Origin: Vampirovibrio sp041737375
GTDB taxonomy: Bacteria; Cyanobacteriota; Vampirovibrionia; Vampirovibrionales; Vampirovibrionaceae
DNA: 64,000 nt
NCBI RefSeq assembly: GCF_041737375.1
Contig: NZ_JBGSRV010000012.1
Location: 62,001 to 126,000, forward strand
Direction: 5' to 3'
The position numbers and the translations under genes were made by a program. The notes beneath the pieces are model-generated. The model ran no database searches. It saw only the letters and a list, made by a program, of their open reading frames with translations, and had not been told where the DNA came from. The first letter of the stretch is position 1, and every line of letters begins with the position of its first letter. Below are positions 49,779 through 58,834 of the stretch, in pieces.

Positions 49779-51227
49779 TTGAGCTACGACGTAGGGCAAC
49801 CGCATCATTTGGGAGGGCCACTGGCACCTTCTGGAAGTGACGGACCGGGATTTGCTAAACCCAGCGGGCCGACGCCATTCAGTGCGCCTGTGGACCTGAG
49901 TGGACGGTCTTATCACGTGAATGCCAAATCGGCGGTCACCCCTGACAATATGATGGAGCGTCTGGATCAAGGGGCTAGAACCTCTGCCAGTGTCTCCAGT
50001 TTGAGTTTAAACTCGGAGCTTGGCGCAGGCTTGGCCGGTTCTGCCGAGAAGGGAACGTCTACAACCGGGGCCGCTGCTGCCGCTGCTGTGGAGCCTTCTT
50101 CTTCTTCCTTTAGCAGCCCTGTGGGGGCGGAACATTTAGCGCCTTTGGCCCTTGAAAGCGGCCCTTCTAAAAACGAGGGCAAGTCTGAAGAAGGCCGGGG
50201 CAAAGGGTTAGAATCCAACGCCCAGCAAAATGGTAACGTGAACGCCAGTGCGGATGAGTCACCGGGTAAGGCCGCCCAAGGTGGTATTCAAGGGGTTAAG
50301 GCTGAACTGGAAGGCGCTGGTAAAGAGGCTAAGGGTAGCCCTGAGGCTGGACAGCTTCAACAACTCACCCAGTCTCTGGATCAGCAAGGCCAGCAAGTGG
50401 CTCAGGCCGATAAGATCGACAAGCAATCCAAAACGGTGGACAAAACGGCTCAGACCCAGGAAAAGGCCGGTGGTGCGCTGGATAAAATTGGATCCACGCT
50501 GGAAAAAGTGGGCACTGGCCTCAGCACGGCGGGTCAAGCCATGATGGCCAGTGGTCAGGCCATGCTGAGCAATCCGTTTACCGCTGCGGCGGGTGCCGCT
50601 CTGCTGGCCGCAGGCATTGCCTTAAAAGTGGCCGGTACGGTTATGAAGGTTTCCGGTAAAGCCATGAAGGTGGTTGGCAAGGCCCTTGAGAAAGTGGGTA
50701 AAGCGTTATCTAAAGTGGCCAAAACCTTGATGAAAGTGGTCAACAAAATTTTGGACAAACTCAAAAAAATGCTGGAAACGGTCAGTAAAAAAATTAAAGA
50801 TATTCTGGCTCGCATCCGCAATAAAAAAGACAACAAGGCCGATCAAAAACCGGATGCTCAGCCTGCGGCCAATTCGGCCAGCAAAACGGAATCCTCTAAA
50901 AAAGCAGAACAATCCGCTCAAACCAACCCCGATAAAAAAGCAGGATCGTCTTCTGGCAATCAGGACGGTTCCAAGCTGGATACCGTTAAAGAAATGGGGG
51001 CCGGGTTGGCGCTGGATGCGGGTGTTAGCAAAGCAACGTCCATGATCAGCTCCGGCGGTGATGATGTGGCTGCCGCTGCTGGCGATAGCACCGTGGCTGC
51101 TGCCAGTCAGCAGAGTGCCAGTGCGCCGCTGCGATCTTCTTTTACGGGCTCTCCTAACGCAAGCCAGTTATCGGGTGGCGCAGGGTCAGCCCCTATTTTT
51201 CAGTCATTCACCCCGCAATTGACTTAA
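49779..51227 (+). CDS. Unknown protein with long amphipathic helical repeat
   Basis: 482 residues, unrecognised; TTG start at 49779 with AGGGG at 49765-49769. Residues 1-~225 are low-complexity, Gly/Ser/Ala/Gln-rich, with no signal peptide. Residues ~230-350 form a near-continuous helix: a hydrophobic stretch (PFTAAAGAALLAAGIALKVAG) and then about eight ~7-residue units of the type V.GKAMK, V.GKALE, V.KTLMK, ending in a Lys-rich tail. The rest is Ser/Lys-rich and disordered. It resembles a membrane-inserting or coiled-coil protein (pore or translocator-like in design), but nothing identifies it. It converges with the helicase gene with a 4-base overlap. Confidence 0.6.
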   Translation: MSYDVGQPHHLGGPLAPSGSDGPGFAKPSGPTPFSAPVDLSGRSYHVNAKSAVTPDNMMERLDQGARTSASVSSLSLNSELGAGLAGSAEKGTSTTGAAAAAAVEPSSSSFSSPVGAEHLAPLALESGPSKNEGKSEEGRGKGLESNAQQNGNVNASADESPGKAAQGGIQGVKAELEGAGKEAKGSPEAGQLQQLTQSLDQQGQQVAQADKIDKQSKTVDKTAQTQEKAGGALDKIGSTLEKVGTGLSTAGQAMMASGQAMLSNPFTAAAGAALLAAGIALKVAGTVMKVSGKAMKVVGKALEKVGKALSKVAKTLMKVVNKILDKLKKMLETVSKKIKDILARIRNKKDNKADQKPDAQPAANSASKTESSKKAEQSAQTNPDKKAGSSSGNQDGSKLDTVKEMGAGLALDAGVSKATSMISSGGDDVAAAAGDSTVAAASQQSASAPLRSSFTGSPNASQLSGGAGSAPIFQSFTPQLT

Positions 51228-54200
51228 AAATCGGGGGATAGAATTTCTTTGAGATCTTCGAAAGAGAGCATTTTGCCCACGGAGCGATCGGCGGCAATAA
51301 TGGAATCGACCAAATCTCGCTTGCGATCCTGAAGCTTCAGAATTTTCTCTTCCACGGTGCCTTTGGTAATCAGTCGGTACACAAAAACGGTTTTGGTCTG
51401 CCCGATTCGGTGGGCCCGGTCGCTGGCCTGATCTTCCGCCGAGGGATTCCACCACGGATCGTAGTGAATGACATAATCGGCCCCGGTCAGGTTTAAGCCG
51501 GTGCCGCCCGCCTTCAGGCTCATTAGAAAAATGGGAATGGAATCATCGTTGTTAAAGCGATCTACCATCACATGGCGATCTCGGCTTTCGCCGGTTAAAT
51601 ACTCGTATTTAATGCCTTTTTTATCCAGCCAGGTGCGAACAATTTTAAGCATTTCCACAAACTGGCTAAACAGCAAAATGCGATGGCCTTCGCTAATCAC
51701 TTCCTCAATCATGTCCTTCAGGGCGTCAAACTTGCCAGAATCCTTCAGCCCACCAGACAGTTCTTCGCCCATCAGTTGCGGGTGACAGCAAATTTGCCTT
51801 AAGCGCAACAGGGCCGCAAAAATGGAATTGGTGGAGCCGCCCACGCCTTTGTCGGCCACGTTGGCGAATACTTCTTCCTTGGTTTTTTCCAGCACTTCCA
51901 GGTAAAGCTCTCGCTGGGCTTCCGTTAGCTCACAGTATTGCACGGCTTCAATTTTAGGCGGCAAGTCCTTGGCCACATCCTGCTTTAGACGGCGTAGCAT
52001 AAATGGAAACACCTGCTTTTTCAGGCGGCGTTCCGCGTCCCGGTTGCCACGTTCCTCAATGGGGAATACATAGCGGTACTTGAAATCATCCTTGTCATAC
52101 AGAAAATTGGGCATTAAAAAGTCAAAAACAGACCACAGCTCCATCAGGCGGTTTTCCACCGGGGTGCCGGATAGGGCCAGCCGGTGCGAGGCTTGCAGCG
52201 CTTTGCTGGCGTTGGCCGTTTGCGATTCGTAGTTTTTAATATTTTGCGATTCATCCAGAATGACATAGCGGAACGGGTATTCCTTCAGCGCCCGCACGTC
52301 CCGACGCATCAGGGCGTAGCTGGTGATAACGGCGTCCGCTTCTTTAATTTTTTTGTACTGGATATGGCGATCGCTGCCGGTTAAGTTCACCACGCTCAGT
52401 TCCGGGGTGAACTTGGCGATTTCATTCACCCAGTTGTACACCACCGAGGTGGGGCAAATAATCAGCGATGGCATGGGGCCATCCTGATTTTTGGCGTGTT
52501 GCAGCAATACCAGCGTTTGCAGGGTTTTGCCCAGGCCCATGTCATCGGCCAAAATACCGTTCAGGCCGTAAGAATACAGGAACCAAAGCCAGTTAAAACC
52601 GGCCTTCTGATAAGGGCGCAGCTCGGCTTGCACTTGGGCGGGCATGTCAATTTCTTCCATGGAAGTTTGGGAAGAAATCACGCTCCAGAATTTGGAGAAT
52701 TTTTTGCTCAAGTCCAGTTCAATGCCCTGATCCACCAATTCGGCAATCAGGCCCGCCCGAAAAGTCTGGATTTGGTAAGTGTCCTGATCGATGTTTTCGG
52801 CGTCAAAAAACTGCAGGGTTTTGGTAATGTGCAAAATGGCGGCCAGCGGAATTTCAATGTAGCCCACATCTTTCATAAAAAAGTATTTTTTGCCCTGCAT
52901 CAGGTGGCGTTGCACCTCATCCAGAGTCATGGCCTTTTCGCCAATGGTGCAATCAATTTTCAGGACAAACAAATCCACGGTTTGGGCAAACTCAATACGC
53001 CCTCGCAATTTGAGCGGATGATCAGAAGCCTTTAGGGACTTCATGTCATTCTCATACTTGGCCTTCCATGGGTTACTTTCCTGCTCCATGCGGTTTTTGA
53101 GGGTGATGTTGTAAAAATCAATGGCCTCATCACCTTCGGCAAAGAAGTGGTTGGTTTGCAAAGGTTGCAAGCCGCCGTCCAACAGCTCCTGGTAAGCGTC
53201 ATACTCATCCTGAATGTCTCGCTTGATCCAGTAAATGTTGTCCTTGTCTTTTTTGGTGATCATCACATAAGGGGTTTCCGGCGTTTTTTTGCTGAAAGGC
53301 ACTTTGACGCCGTCATAGTCAAAGTCCAGGCTGGCCCGAATTTTGAGGGTGGCTTCATCCAGAAGTTCCACGGTGACAATTTTAGTGGCTGGTCGCTTTT
53401 TTAAATCCACCTGATGCACAATATCGGCCAGATCCATGTCCACCACTTTACGCAGTTGGGGCAGATCTTCGTACATAAACTTGCCGCCGTCGGCATCTTT
53501 AATATCGGTGAAGCTGGACTTGGTGAGGTGGTTGGGCAAGTCCGACAGTTTGTTGGAAAGCGGGTAAATGCGGTTTTTGTACAAGCCCCACGGGACATCA
53601 CGCCCAAACATGGTTAACTCTTCCAGTGGGTAGGCGTCATACGGCTCCTGGCGAATCCAGTGCAGAGACACCAGAACGTTTCCGGCCATGGAGACATTTA
53701 CCGACATCAGTAAAAACAGCGGATCATGCTCAAAGGATAAGCGCTGCCCGTTGGTATTGCTGACCTCTTCCACTTGTGAAAGAAGCTGCAGCAGGTTTTC
53801 ACCCTCGGCCACCGGCAAGTTGAACCAGCCGTGATCGGGTTTGCCTTTGGCATGCCGAAGCACAAACTGAATGGTGGCAATCTCTCGTTTTTGGGCCTTG
53901 TTAAAGCTTTCTTCCCCGGATTTATTGCCCTGATCCAGCGCCAGTTGCAGCACTTTTTCCAGGTTGTGCATAATTTTGCCGCTGGCTCGGTCTTCCACTT
54001 TAATGCCAATTTGTTTGGGCTTGGGGTGCTTGTCCGGCTTAATAATAAAGCGGTAGTTCCCTTCAAAGTTGGAGGGGTCTAGCGTACTGACCGTGTCATC
54101 TTCGGTAGGTAGCCGGTAATATTTGTTCCAGTAGTGGCGTTTTACGGCTTCCAGTGCTACGGAAACCGAGTGCTTGCACCAGGCCTCTTCTAACGGACAG

Positions 54201-54421
54201 TCGCAAACCGGCTCCACATGGTCTTTCTTGAACTTGAGTTGAATATTGTAGGCATCTTTGTATTTGCCTTTTACTTTGGCCCGCACCCCAATGGAATCCA
54301 GCGTGATGTGCTGGAGCTGGTTTTCCTTAAAATAGCTATAGCCTCGTCGCCAACTGCCAGGTTTGGCCTGCTGCTTGATATAGCCGAAGTTAAAATCGAT
54401 AAGGGTATCCAAAGTCTTCAT
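51224..54421 (-). CDS. SWIM zinc-finger SNF2 family helicase
   Basis: 1065 residues. The N-terminal SWIM zinc motif C73-x-C75...C82-x-H84 is intact. A ~450-residue middle of unknown fold precedes the SNF2 ATPase: Walker A ADDMGLGKTLQTLVLLQHA (about residue 650), motif II DESQ in ILDESQNIKNYES, and the helicase C-lobe with FSQFVEML and the DRAHRIGQTKTVFVYRL motif. The family remodels nucleoprotein, usually as a repair or transcription factor (HepA/RapA-like); DNA binding by the SWIM domain is plausible. It overlaps the convergent gene by 4 bases. No ligase or nuclease partner is adjacent. Confidence 0.92.
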   Translation of the reverse strand: MKTLDTLIDFNFGYIKQQAKPGSWRRGYSYFKENQLQHITLDSIGVRAKVKGKYKDAYNIQLKFKKDHVEPVCDCPLEEAWCKHSVSVALEAVKRHYWNKYYRLPTEDDTVSTLDPSNFEGNYRFIIKPDKHPKPKQIGIKVEDRASGKIMHNLEKVLQLALDQGNKSGEESFNKAQKREIATIQFVLRHAKGKPDHGWFNLPVAEGENLLQLLSQVEEVSNTNGQRLSFEHDPLFLLMSVNVSMAGNVLVSLHWIRQEPYDAYPLEELTMFGRDVPWGLYKNRIYPLSNKLSDLPNHLTKSSFTDIKDADGGKFMYEDLPQLRKVVDMDLADIVHQVDLKKRPATKIVTVELLDEATLKIRASLDFDYDGVKVPFSKKTPETPYVMITKKDKDNIYWIKRDIQDEYDAYQELLDGGLQPLQTNHFFAEGDEAIDFYNITLKNRMEQESNPWKAKYENDMKSLKASDHPLKLRGRIEFAQTVDLFVLKIDCTIGEKAMTLDEVQRHLMQGKKYFFMKDVGYIEIPLAAILHITKTLQFFDAENIDQDTYQIQTFRAGLIAELVDQGIELDLSKKFSKFWSVISSQTSMEEIDMPAQVQAELRPYQKAGFNWLWFLYSYGLNGILADDMGLGKTLQTLVLLQHAKNQDGPMPSLIICPTSVVYNWVNEIAKFTPELSVVNLTGSDRHIQYKKIKEADAVITSYALMRRDVRALKEYPFRYVILDESQNIKNYESQTANASKALQASHRLALSGTPVENRLMELWSVFDFLMPNFLYDKDDFKYRYVFPIEERGNRDAERRLKKQVFPFMLRRLKQDVAKDLPPKIEAVQYCELTEAQRELYLEVLEKTKEEVFANVADKGVGGSTNSIFAALLRLRQICCHPQLMGEELSGGLKDSGKFDALKDMIEEVISEGHRILLFSQFVEMLKIVRTWLDKKGIKYEYLTGESRDRHVMVDRFNNDDSIPIFLMSLKAGGTGLNLTGADYVIHYDPWWNPSAEDQASDRAHRIGQTKTVFVYRLITKGTVEEKILKLQDRKRDLVDSIIAADRSVGKMLSFEDLKEILSPDF

Positions 54422-54709
54422 CAGACGGTCTTTTGTCCCTAAAATCAGGTTACGGTTTTCTATCTGCGTAAAGCAGTCTCAACAACGCCATCCGGGGCCT
54501 TTAAAAAGGTATTGAAAAACGCGGGGCGCCTTTAAAAAAACGATTGCGGATATATAGGAGGTTCTGAAACTTCAGGGAGACTGTGTCCGGCGACAACACG
54601 AGCATTGTGATAGTTTGCTGCCCACCGCAGACAACCGCGCACCCCTGCAGATATTTTAACAGCATTGTCGTGGATTTCAATCGCGGACGTAATACTGAAG
54701 CATGATAGC
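54422..54709. other. Gene-free spacer between helicase and nagB
   Basis: 288 bases, no gene supported. Two AT-rich near-copies of GGGGC(G)CCTTTAAAAA occur at about 54493-54510 and 54522-54540. A 65-codon minus-strand frame (54532-54729) overlaps the nagB end but has no ribosome site or recognisable domain. Confidence 0.4.
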
Positions 54710-55456
54710 CTAAAGTAACGTCGCTTCAAAGTCCGTTAAAATGGTGACATGGGGGTGTCGCTTCAGCCAGGATGCAGGACAATCGGCGCTGGGTGGCGTG
54801 TTGGGGTGAAAGGCCTGCCGCAGGATGTTTTTTTTGCTTTCCCCAGTGGCCAGCATTAAGATATGGCGAGCGCTCAGGATGGCCTTCAGGCCCAGCGTAA
54901 TGGCCTGGGTTGGAAATCCGGGCTTTCCGGCTGCCCCAAAATTACTGAGCTGGGTTTGTTCAGCCAGCGCCACCACCCGAGTGGGGCTGTTGGCCTCAGA
55001 TCCGGGTTCGTTAAAGGCAATGTGTCCGTTCTGTCCAATGCCCAAAATCACCAGATCGGGTCCCTCGTTTTGGGTCACCAGCGCTTCATAAGCGGCAGGG
55101 CAGTCAAAATACTGCTCCATATAAAACTTTTGGCCGCCCACAAAGTTCCAAAGCGCCTGATGCATAAAGTCCGCAAAGCTTTGATAAGGCGCTTTGGCCT
55201 GAGCATTTGGCTTAAGGTACTCATCTAGCTGGAATAACCGGCTTTTTTCCCAGTTAACGTCCGCCATGTTTCGCAAATGGGCGTACATGGGAACGGGTGT
55301 TTTGCCGGTGGGAAAAATCAGGGTTGAGTTTGTTTTTTGGCTAAGCTGTTCGGCAATAATGCTGGCGGCCTGTTTGCCAACCGCTTCCGCATCGGGGAGA
55401 TGTTCCCAGTGGATGCCTTGATTTGTCTCTTTTGCAGTCATACTTGCGTGGGTCAA
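54710..55456 (-). CDS. nagB: Glucosamine-6-phosphate deaminase
   Basis: 248 residues from TTG 55456, or 243 from ATG 55441; neither has a good ribosome site. NagB turns glucosamine-6-phosphate into fructose-6-phosphate and ammonia. The motifs TLIFPTGKTPVPMYAHLRN, LFQLDEYLKP, the catalytic LVILGIGQNGHIAFNEPGS and TQAITLGLKAILSARHILMLATGESKK are conserved. It suggests use of amino sugars or cell-wall sugar recycling. No transport or nagA gene is near. Confidence 0.9.
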   Translation of the reverse strand: MTHASMTAKETNQGIHWEHLPDAEAVGKQAASIIAEQLSQKTNSTLIFPTGKTPVPMYAHLRNMADVNWEKSRLFQLDEYLKPNAQAKAPYQSFADFMHQALWNFVGGQKFYMEQYFDCPAAYEALVTQNEGPDLVILGIGQNGHIAFNEPGSEANSPTRVVALAEQTQLSNFGAAGKPGFPTQAITLGLKAILSARHILMLATGESKKNILRQAFHPNTPPSADCPASWLKRHPHVTILTDFEATLL

Positions 55457-55660
55457 TCCAAGCCCAACCCGCCCAGCAAGGGTAAAGGGTTGTTCCTAAA
55501 ACAATACACTGCCTTCCATCATAACATTGGATATCGCCCTTTTTGCACGGCTGATTCCAGAATGGCCCTGATCCGCCCTATTACTGGATGGCCCATCGGC
55601 AGCCAACAGGATTTGTGTTTAAATAAAGTCCATTGCCCTGCCTGAATATATGATTGCACC

Positions 55661-56431
55661 ATGACTGAGCCAACCACCCCACAAACCCCATCACCTAACA
55701 CCTTTGAAACAGAAGAGCCCCTGCGTAAGGGGGAGTATTCTCGCCAAGGCGAGTTTCACCGTAATTTAAACCCAAACTGGAGCTATTATCCGGTTTACGT
55801 GAATAAAGTGGCCTTGATTGATGAGTTGCTCAGAAAATACGGTTGTCAGTCTGGCAAAACGCTGGATGCGGGTTGTGGCGAAGGCGTTTTGGTGGAAAAA
55901 TACGCCCAGCAGGGCTGGGATATCAAGGGCGTGGATAAAAATTACGCTTCCGCTTATGTGGAAGAAGGCAGTATTACCCAGCTGCCCTTTGCGGACAATA
56001 CCTTTGACACGCTGCTTTGTCTGGATGTGCTGGAGCATTTGTATTACAACGACCAGAAGCAGGCCATTAAAGAGATTCGGCGGGTGGTGAAACCGGGTGG
56101 CACCCTTTTGTTCTCTTGTCCCAACTTGGCGCACTTTACCAGCCGCTTAAAGCTCATGTTTCGGGGCAAATTGCTCCGTACCGCCTCGGTGGGGCATCAT
56201 CCCGGCGATCGGCCCATGCTGGAGTACGAAGAATTGTTTGAAAAAGCGGGCTTTCGCATTCAGGAGCGACAAGGCATTTTCCCCACCGTGCCACCTATTT
56301 ATCGCTTTGTGATGCGTCACCCGGCAAAAAGTGCCGGGCTGTTGCGTTTATTAAGGAAAGTGCCTTTTCCGGTTGGCTGGAATTTTCAGGTGCTATTTGT
56401 CTGCAAGCTACAAAAAGAGGTCGCCTCATGA
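55661..56431 (+). CDS. SAM-dependent methyltransferase
   Basis: 256 residues, class-I methyltransferase fold. The SAM motif I is TLDAGCGEGVLVEKYAQQGW, with motif II VDKNYASAYVEEGSITQLPFADNTFDTLLCLDVLEHL and post-II KPGGTLLFSCPNLAHFTSRLKL. The C-terminal region fits family members acting on small molecules or sugars. It overlaps the RfbC-like gene by 4 bases (ATGA), so the pair probably modifies a nucleotide-linked sugar of a surface glycan. Confidence 0.85.
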   Translation: MTEPTTPQTPSPNTFETEEPLRKGEYSRQGEFHRNLNPNWSYYPVYVNKVALIDELLRKYGCQSGKTLDAGCGEGVLVEKYAQQGWDIKGVDKNYASAYVEEGSITQLPFADNTFDTLLCLDVLEHLYYNDQKQAIKEIRRVVKPGGTLLFSCPNLAHFTSRLKLMFRGKLLRTASVGHHPGDRPMLEYEELFEKAGFRIQERQGIFPTVPPIYRFVMRHPAKSAGLLRLLRKVPFPVGWNFQVLFVCKLQKEVAS

Positions 56432-56982
56432 TTTTTTTAACCACGCCCTTACCAGATGCCTTTGTGGTTGAGATTGAAAAACTGGAAGATGAGCGCGGTT
56501 TTTTCGCCGAGGGCTGGAAGGATGAAGTGGCCGCTGAACATGGCATTCAGGTCACCTTTAACCGTACCAACATTTCTTATAATAAAAAGTCGGGAACCCT
56601 GCGCGGTTTGCACAGTCAAATGGCCCCTTTTGAAGAGGCCAAGCTGGTTCGCTGTATTCAGGGCGCCATTTTTGATGTGATTGTGGACATTCGCCCCGAT
56701 TCGCCCACTTACCTGAAGTGGCATGGCATTGAGCTGACCGCCGACAATCACCGTATGTTGTACATTCCCAAAGGCTTTTTACACGGTTTTCAAACCTTGC
56801 TAGCAGACACCACTGTTTTTTATCAGGTTGCCGGACGTTACAAGCCCAACAGCGAAGTGGGTGCCTGTTATAACGATGCGGCATTTGGCATCGACTGGCC
56901 CCATTCGCCCCAGCGGGTGCTTTCCCCTAAAGATCAGGCGTGGCCAGCGTTTCCTGTGGTTCCACAGGCAATGGTTCTCTAG
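56428..56982 (+). CDS. dTDP-4-dehydrorhamnose 3,5-epimerase-like protein
   Basis: 184 residues. It is a cupin-fold epimerase of the RfbC family that epimerises a dTDP-4-keto-6-deoxy sugar at C3 and C5. The markers are EDERGFFAEGWKDE, the catalytic His in SGTLRGLHSQMAP, KLVRCIQGAIFDVIVDIRPDSPTYLKWHG, IPKGFLHGFQTL and the Tyr general acid in VFYQVAGRY. rfbA, rfbB and rfbD are absent here. It is translationally coupled to the methyltransferase, so it may act in synthesis of a branched or methylated sugar rather than common rhamnose. Confidence 0.88.
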   Translation: MIFLTTPLPDAFVVEIEKLEDERGFFAEGWKDEVAAEHGIQVTFNRTNISYNKKSGTLRGLHSQMAPFEEAKLVRCIQGAIFDVIVDIRPDSPTYLKWHGIELTADNHRMLYIPKGFLHGFQTLLADTTVFYQVAGRYKPNSEVGACYNDAAFGIDWPHSPQRVLSPKDQAWPAFPVVPQAMVL

Positions 56983-57045
56983 CCACACCCGGTTGACATT
57001 GCGGGCGCTTTGCAGCCCACCCGATTAGAAAGGACTGAGATACCA

Positions 57046-57372
57046 ATGGCAATGGCTTGGGTATGGCTGATTATTGCCGGACTGCTGGAGATTGGCTGGG
57101 CAGTGGGGCTAAAAGCCACCGATGGATGGACCCGGCTGGTGCCCAGCTTGTTGACCGCATTTTGTATGGTCCTGAGCTTGTTTGTGCTTTCCAGGGTGCT
57201 AAAAACGTTGCCCATTAGTCTGGCCTATCCGGTGTGGGTGGGTATCGGTTCGGTAGGGGTGGCTTTGGTGGGCATGGGCTGGATGGGAGAGTCCTGCTCT
57301 CCTTTTAAGCTGTTTTGCCTTTGCCTGATTGTGGCGGGCATTGTCGGGCTGAAGATGGCCAGTCCTTCTTAA
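57046..57372 (+). CDS. SMR-family exporter, SugE/Gdx type
   Basis: 108 residues from ATG 57046 (AAAGGA upstream), four hydrophobic helices. WLIIAGLLEIGWAVGLK carries the essential Glu of helix 1, and the pattern (KTLPISLAYPVWVGIGSVGVALVGMGWMGES) fits the Gdx/SugE subgroup, exporters of guanidinium or quaternary ammonium, rather than EmrE. A dual-topology homodimer is the family norm. No guanidine riboswitch was recognised in the ~60-base upstream gap. Confidence 0.9.
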   Translation: MAMAWVWLIIAGLLEIGWAVGLKATDGWTRLVPSLLTAFCMVLSLFVLSRVLKTLPISLAYPVWVGIGSVGVALVGMGWMGESCSPFKLFCLCLIVAGIVGLKMASPS

Positions 57373-57564
57373 GGCAAGCGCTGATCGGGTGCCCTGTTTG
57401 ATGATGAGGATGGGTTGCTGAAATCTGGAGAGTTGGTTTTTAAACTTTACTGTGTTAGGATTTCCCCGGAAGTTGAGTTATTTTGTACGGACGCCGGGGT
57501 GGAAAGTGGGTTTCCAGGCGGTTAATGGGCATGGCCTGTGGCCATCGCGAAGGGGGATTCGCCA

Positions 57565-58752
57565 ATGTTGTCACGTTCTTTTTTCAGTCATTCTGGTTTG
57601 GATAGTGGCGTTTTTGGGTTTAAGGCCGCTCGTGCCAATCCGTCGCCCACCCGAATGTGGACCCGCTCGCCAGAGACGGGGCGCCTGAGCTCCATGGCTG
57701 TGGCTCAAGCGGCACCGCAAACACCTCGTGAGCCGGGTTCTTCAGAAGAGGCATCGGATACGATCAGTTTATCGCCCCGGCCTGTTTCAGCCGCTTTGCC
57801 TGCCCAGTCGTTGCGGTTAATGCGCCCCTATCGCACTTTAATGTCTTACAATGCTCAAGATTTTTATCAAACCCCTAAAAACAGGCAAATAAAGTCTCAG
57901 GCAGCCATTCGTGCGTTGGCTGAGGTGATTGAGAAGGAGAACCCGGATGTGGTGGCCTTGCAGGAAGTGGGGGACAAGGGGATTTTGAACCAGTTCAATA
58001 TCAGGCATCTCAAGGGGCAGTATCCCAATATCGTGAGTAATCCGGTATGGGCCAAAAGCCAGCACCAGTTGGCCTTTTTAAGCAAGGGCAATATCAAGGT
58101 GGTGGAAACCAAAAGTCACTGGAAGGAGTTTTGCAAGCTCTCTCAGGGGGCGGCGGTGCGTGATTTGCTGGAAGCAACCTTTGAGACAGAAACAGGGTAT
58201 CGCTTTACGGTATTTAACTCTCACTTAAAATCCATGCGGGGCGGGGAAGGAAAAACCGCCCCGGTTCGCTGGAAGGAAGCCAATGCCGCTGCCCAGATTA
58301 TTCAGCGGCATCTTCAGGATCGCCCGGAAGCCCATGTTTTTATCACCGGGGATTTAAACACGCATTACGACAGCAATGAGGGCAAGCCGGTCATAGAGGC
58401 GTTGGAGCGGTTGGGTCAACCAGATGGAGAGCCCTTGTTTACGGAAGTGACGCTGAAGGACAATGCCCAAAAGCCCACCAACCGGGCGTTTGGCTATCCT
58501 GATTCCAAGCTGGATTACACCTTTAGTTCAAAAGCCTTAACGCCTTTGATTAAAGCCGCTTATGTGGCGGGCAATTTTGAGGAAGCGCCCTGGCGGGAGG
58601 CTTCGGATCATTTACCGCTGGTTACTTTGTTTGAGGAAGGCACGCCGCAGACCCCCCCGAAATCAGCCCGCTCAGATGCGCCGGCTCGCTCTGGCGACAA
58701 GCCGCAACATGGAAAACATAACAAAAAACGGAAGCTGGAATTGATCGCCTAG
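57565..58752 (+). CDS. Endonuclease/exonuclease/phosphatase-fold protein with FG motif
   Basis: 395 residues from ATG 57565 (AAGGGGG upstream). The N-terminal ~90 residues are low-complexity, with SGVFGFKAARANPSPTRMW at residues ~13-31. The C-terminal ~260 residues form the EEP (DNase I/Mg-phosphodiesterase) fold: LMSYNAQDFYQ, NPDVVALQEVGDKG, FNSHLKSMRGGE, VFITGDLNTHYDSNEG, PDSKLDYTFSSKAL and EASDHLPLVTLFE. Catalytic Glu, Asp, Asn and His are present. The substrate may be DNA, RNA or a phosphoester. The tail is Lys-rich and basic (HGKHNKKRKLELIA). A secreted nuclease is possible, but no signal peptide is seen. Confidence 0.8.
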   Translation: MLSRSFFSHSGLDSGVFGFKAARANPSPTRMWTRSPETGRLSSMAVAQAAPQTPREPGSSEEASDTISLSPRPVSAALPAQSLRLMRPYRTLMSYNAQDFYQTPKNRQIKSQAAIRALAEVIEKENPDVVALQEVGDKGILNQFNIRHLKGQYPNIVSNPVWAKSQHQLAFLSKGNIKVVETKSHWKEFCKLSQGAAVRDLLEATFETETGYRFTVFNSHLKSMRGGEGKTAPVRWKEANAAAQIIQRHLQDRPEAHVFITGDLNTHYDSNEGKPVIEALERLGQPDGEPLFTEVTLKDNAQKPTNRAFGYPDSKLDYTFSSKALTPLIKAAYVAGNFEEAPWREASDHLPLVTLFEEGTPQTPPKSARSDAPARSGDKPQHGKHNKKRKLELIA

Positions 58753-58834
58753 CCCTGTAGGATGTTAAGATGCTGTTCTGATGAAGCGCTCAATTCGCCA
58801 ATCGGGTCGTTTGCCACCTAAAGGAGCTAAAGCC

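Noticed and set aside
54532..54729. 65-codon minus-strand frame between helicase and nagB
   Set aside because: It overlaps nagB, has no ribosome binding site and no domain; composition does not look protein-like.
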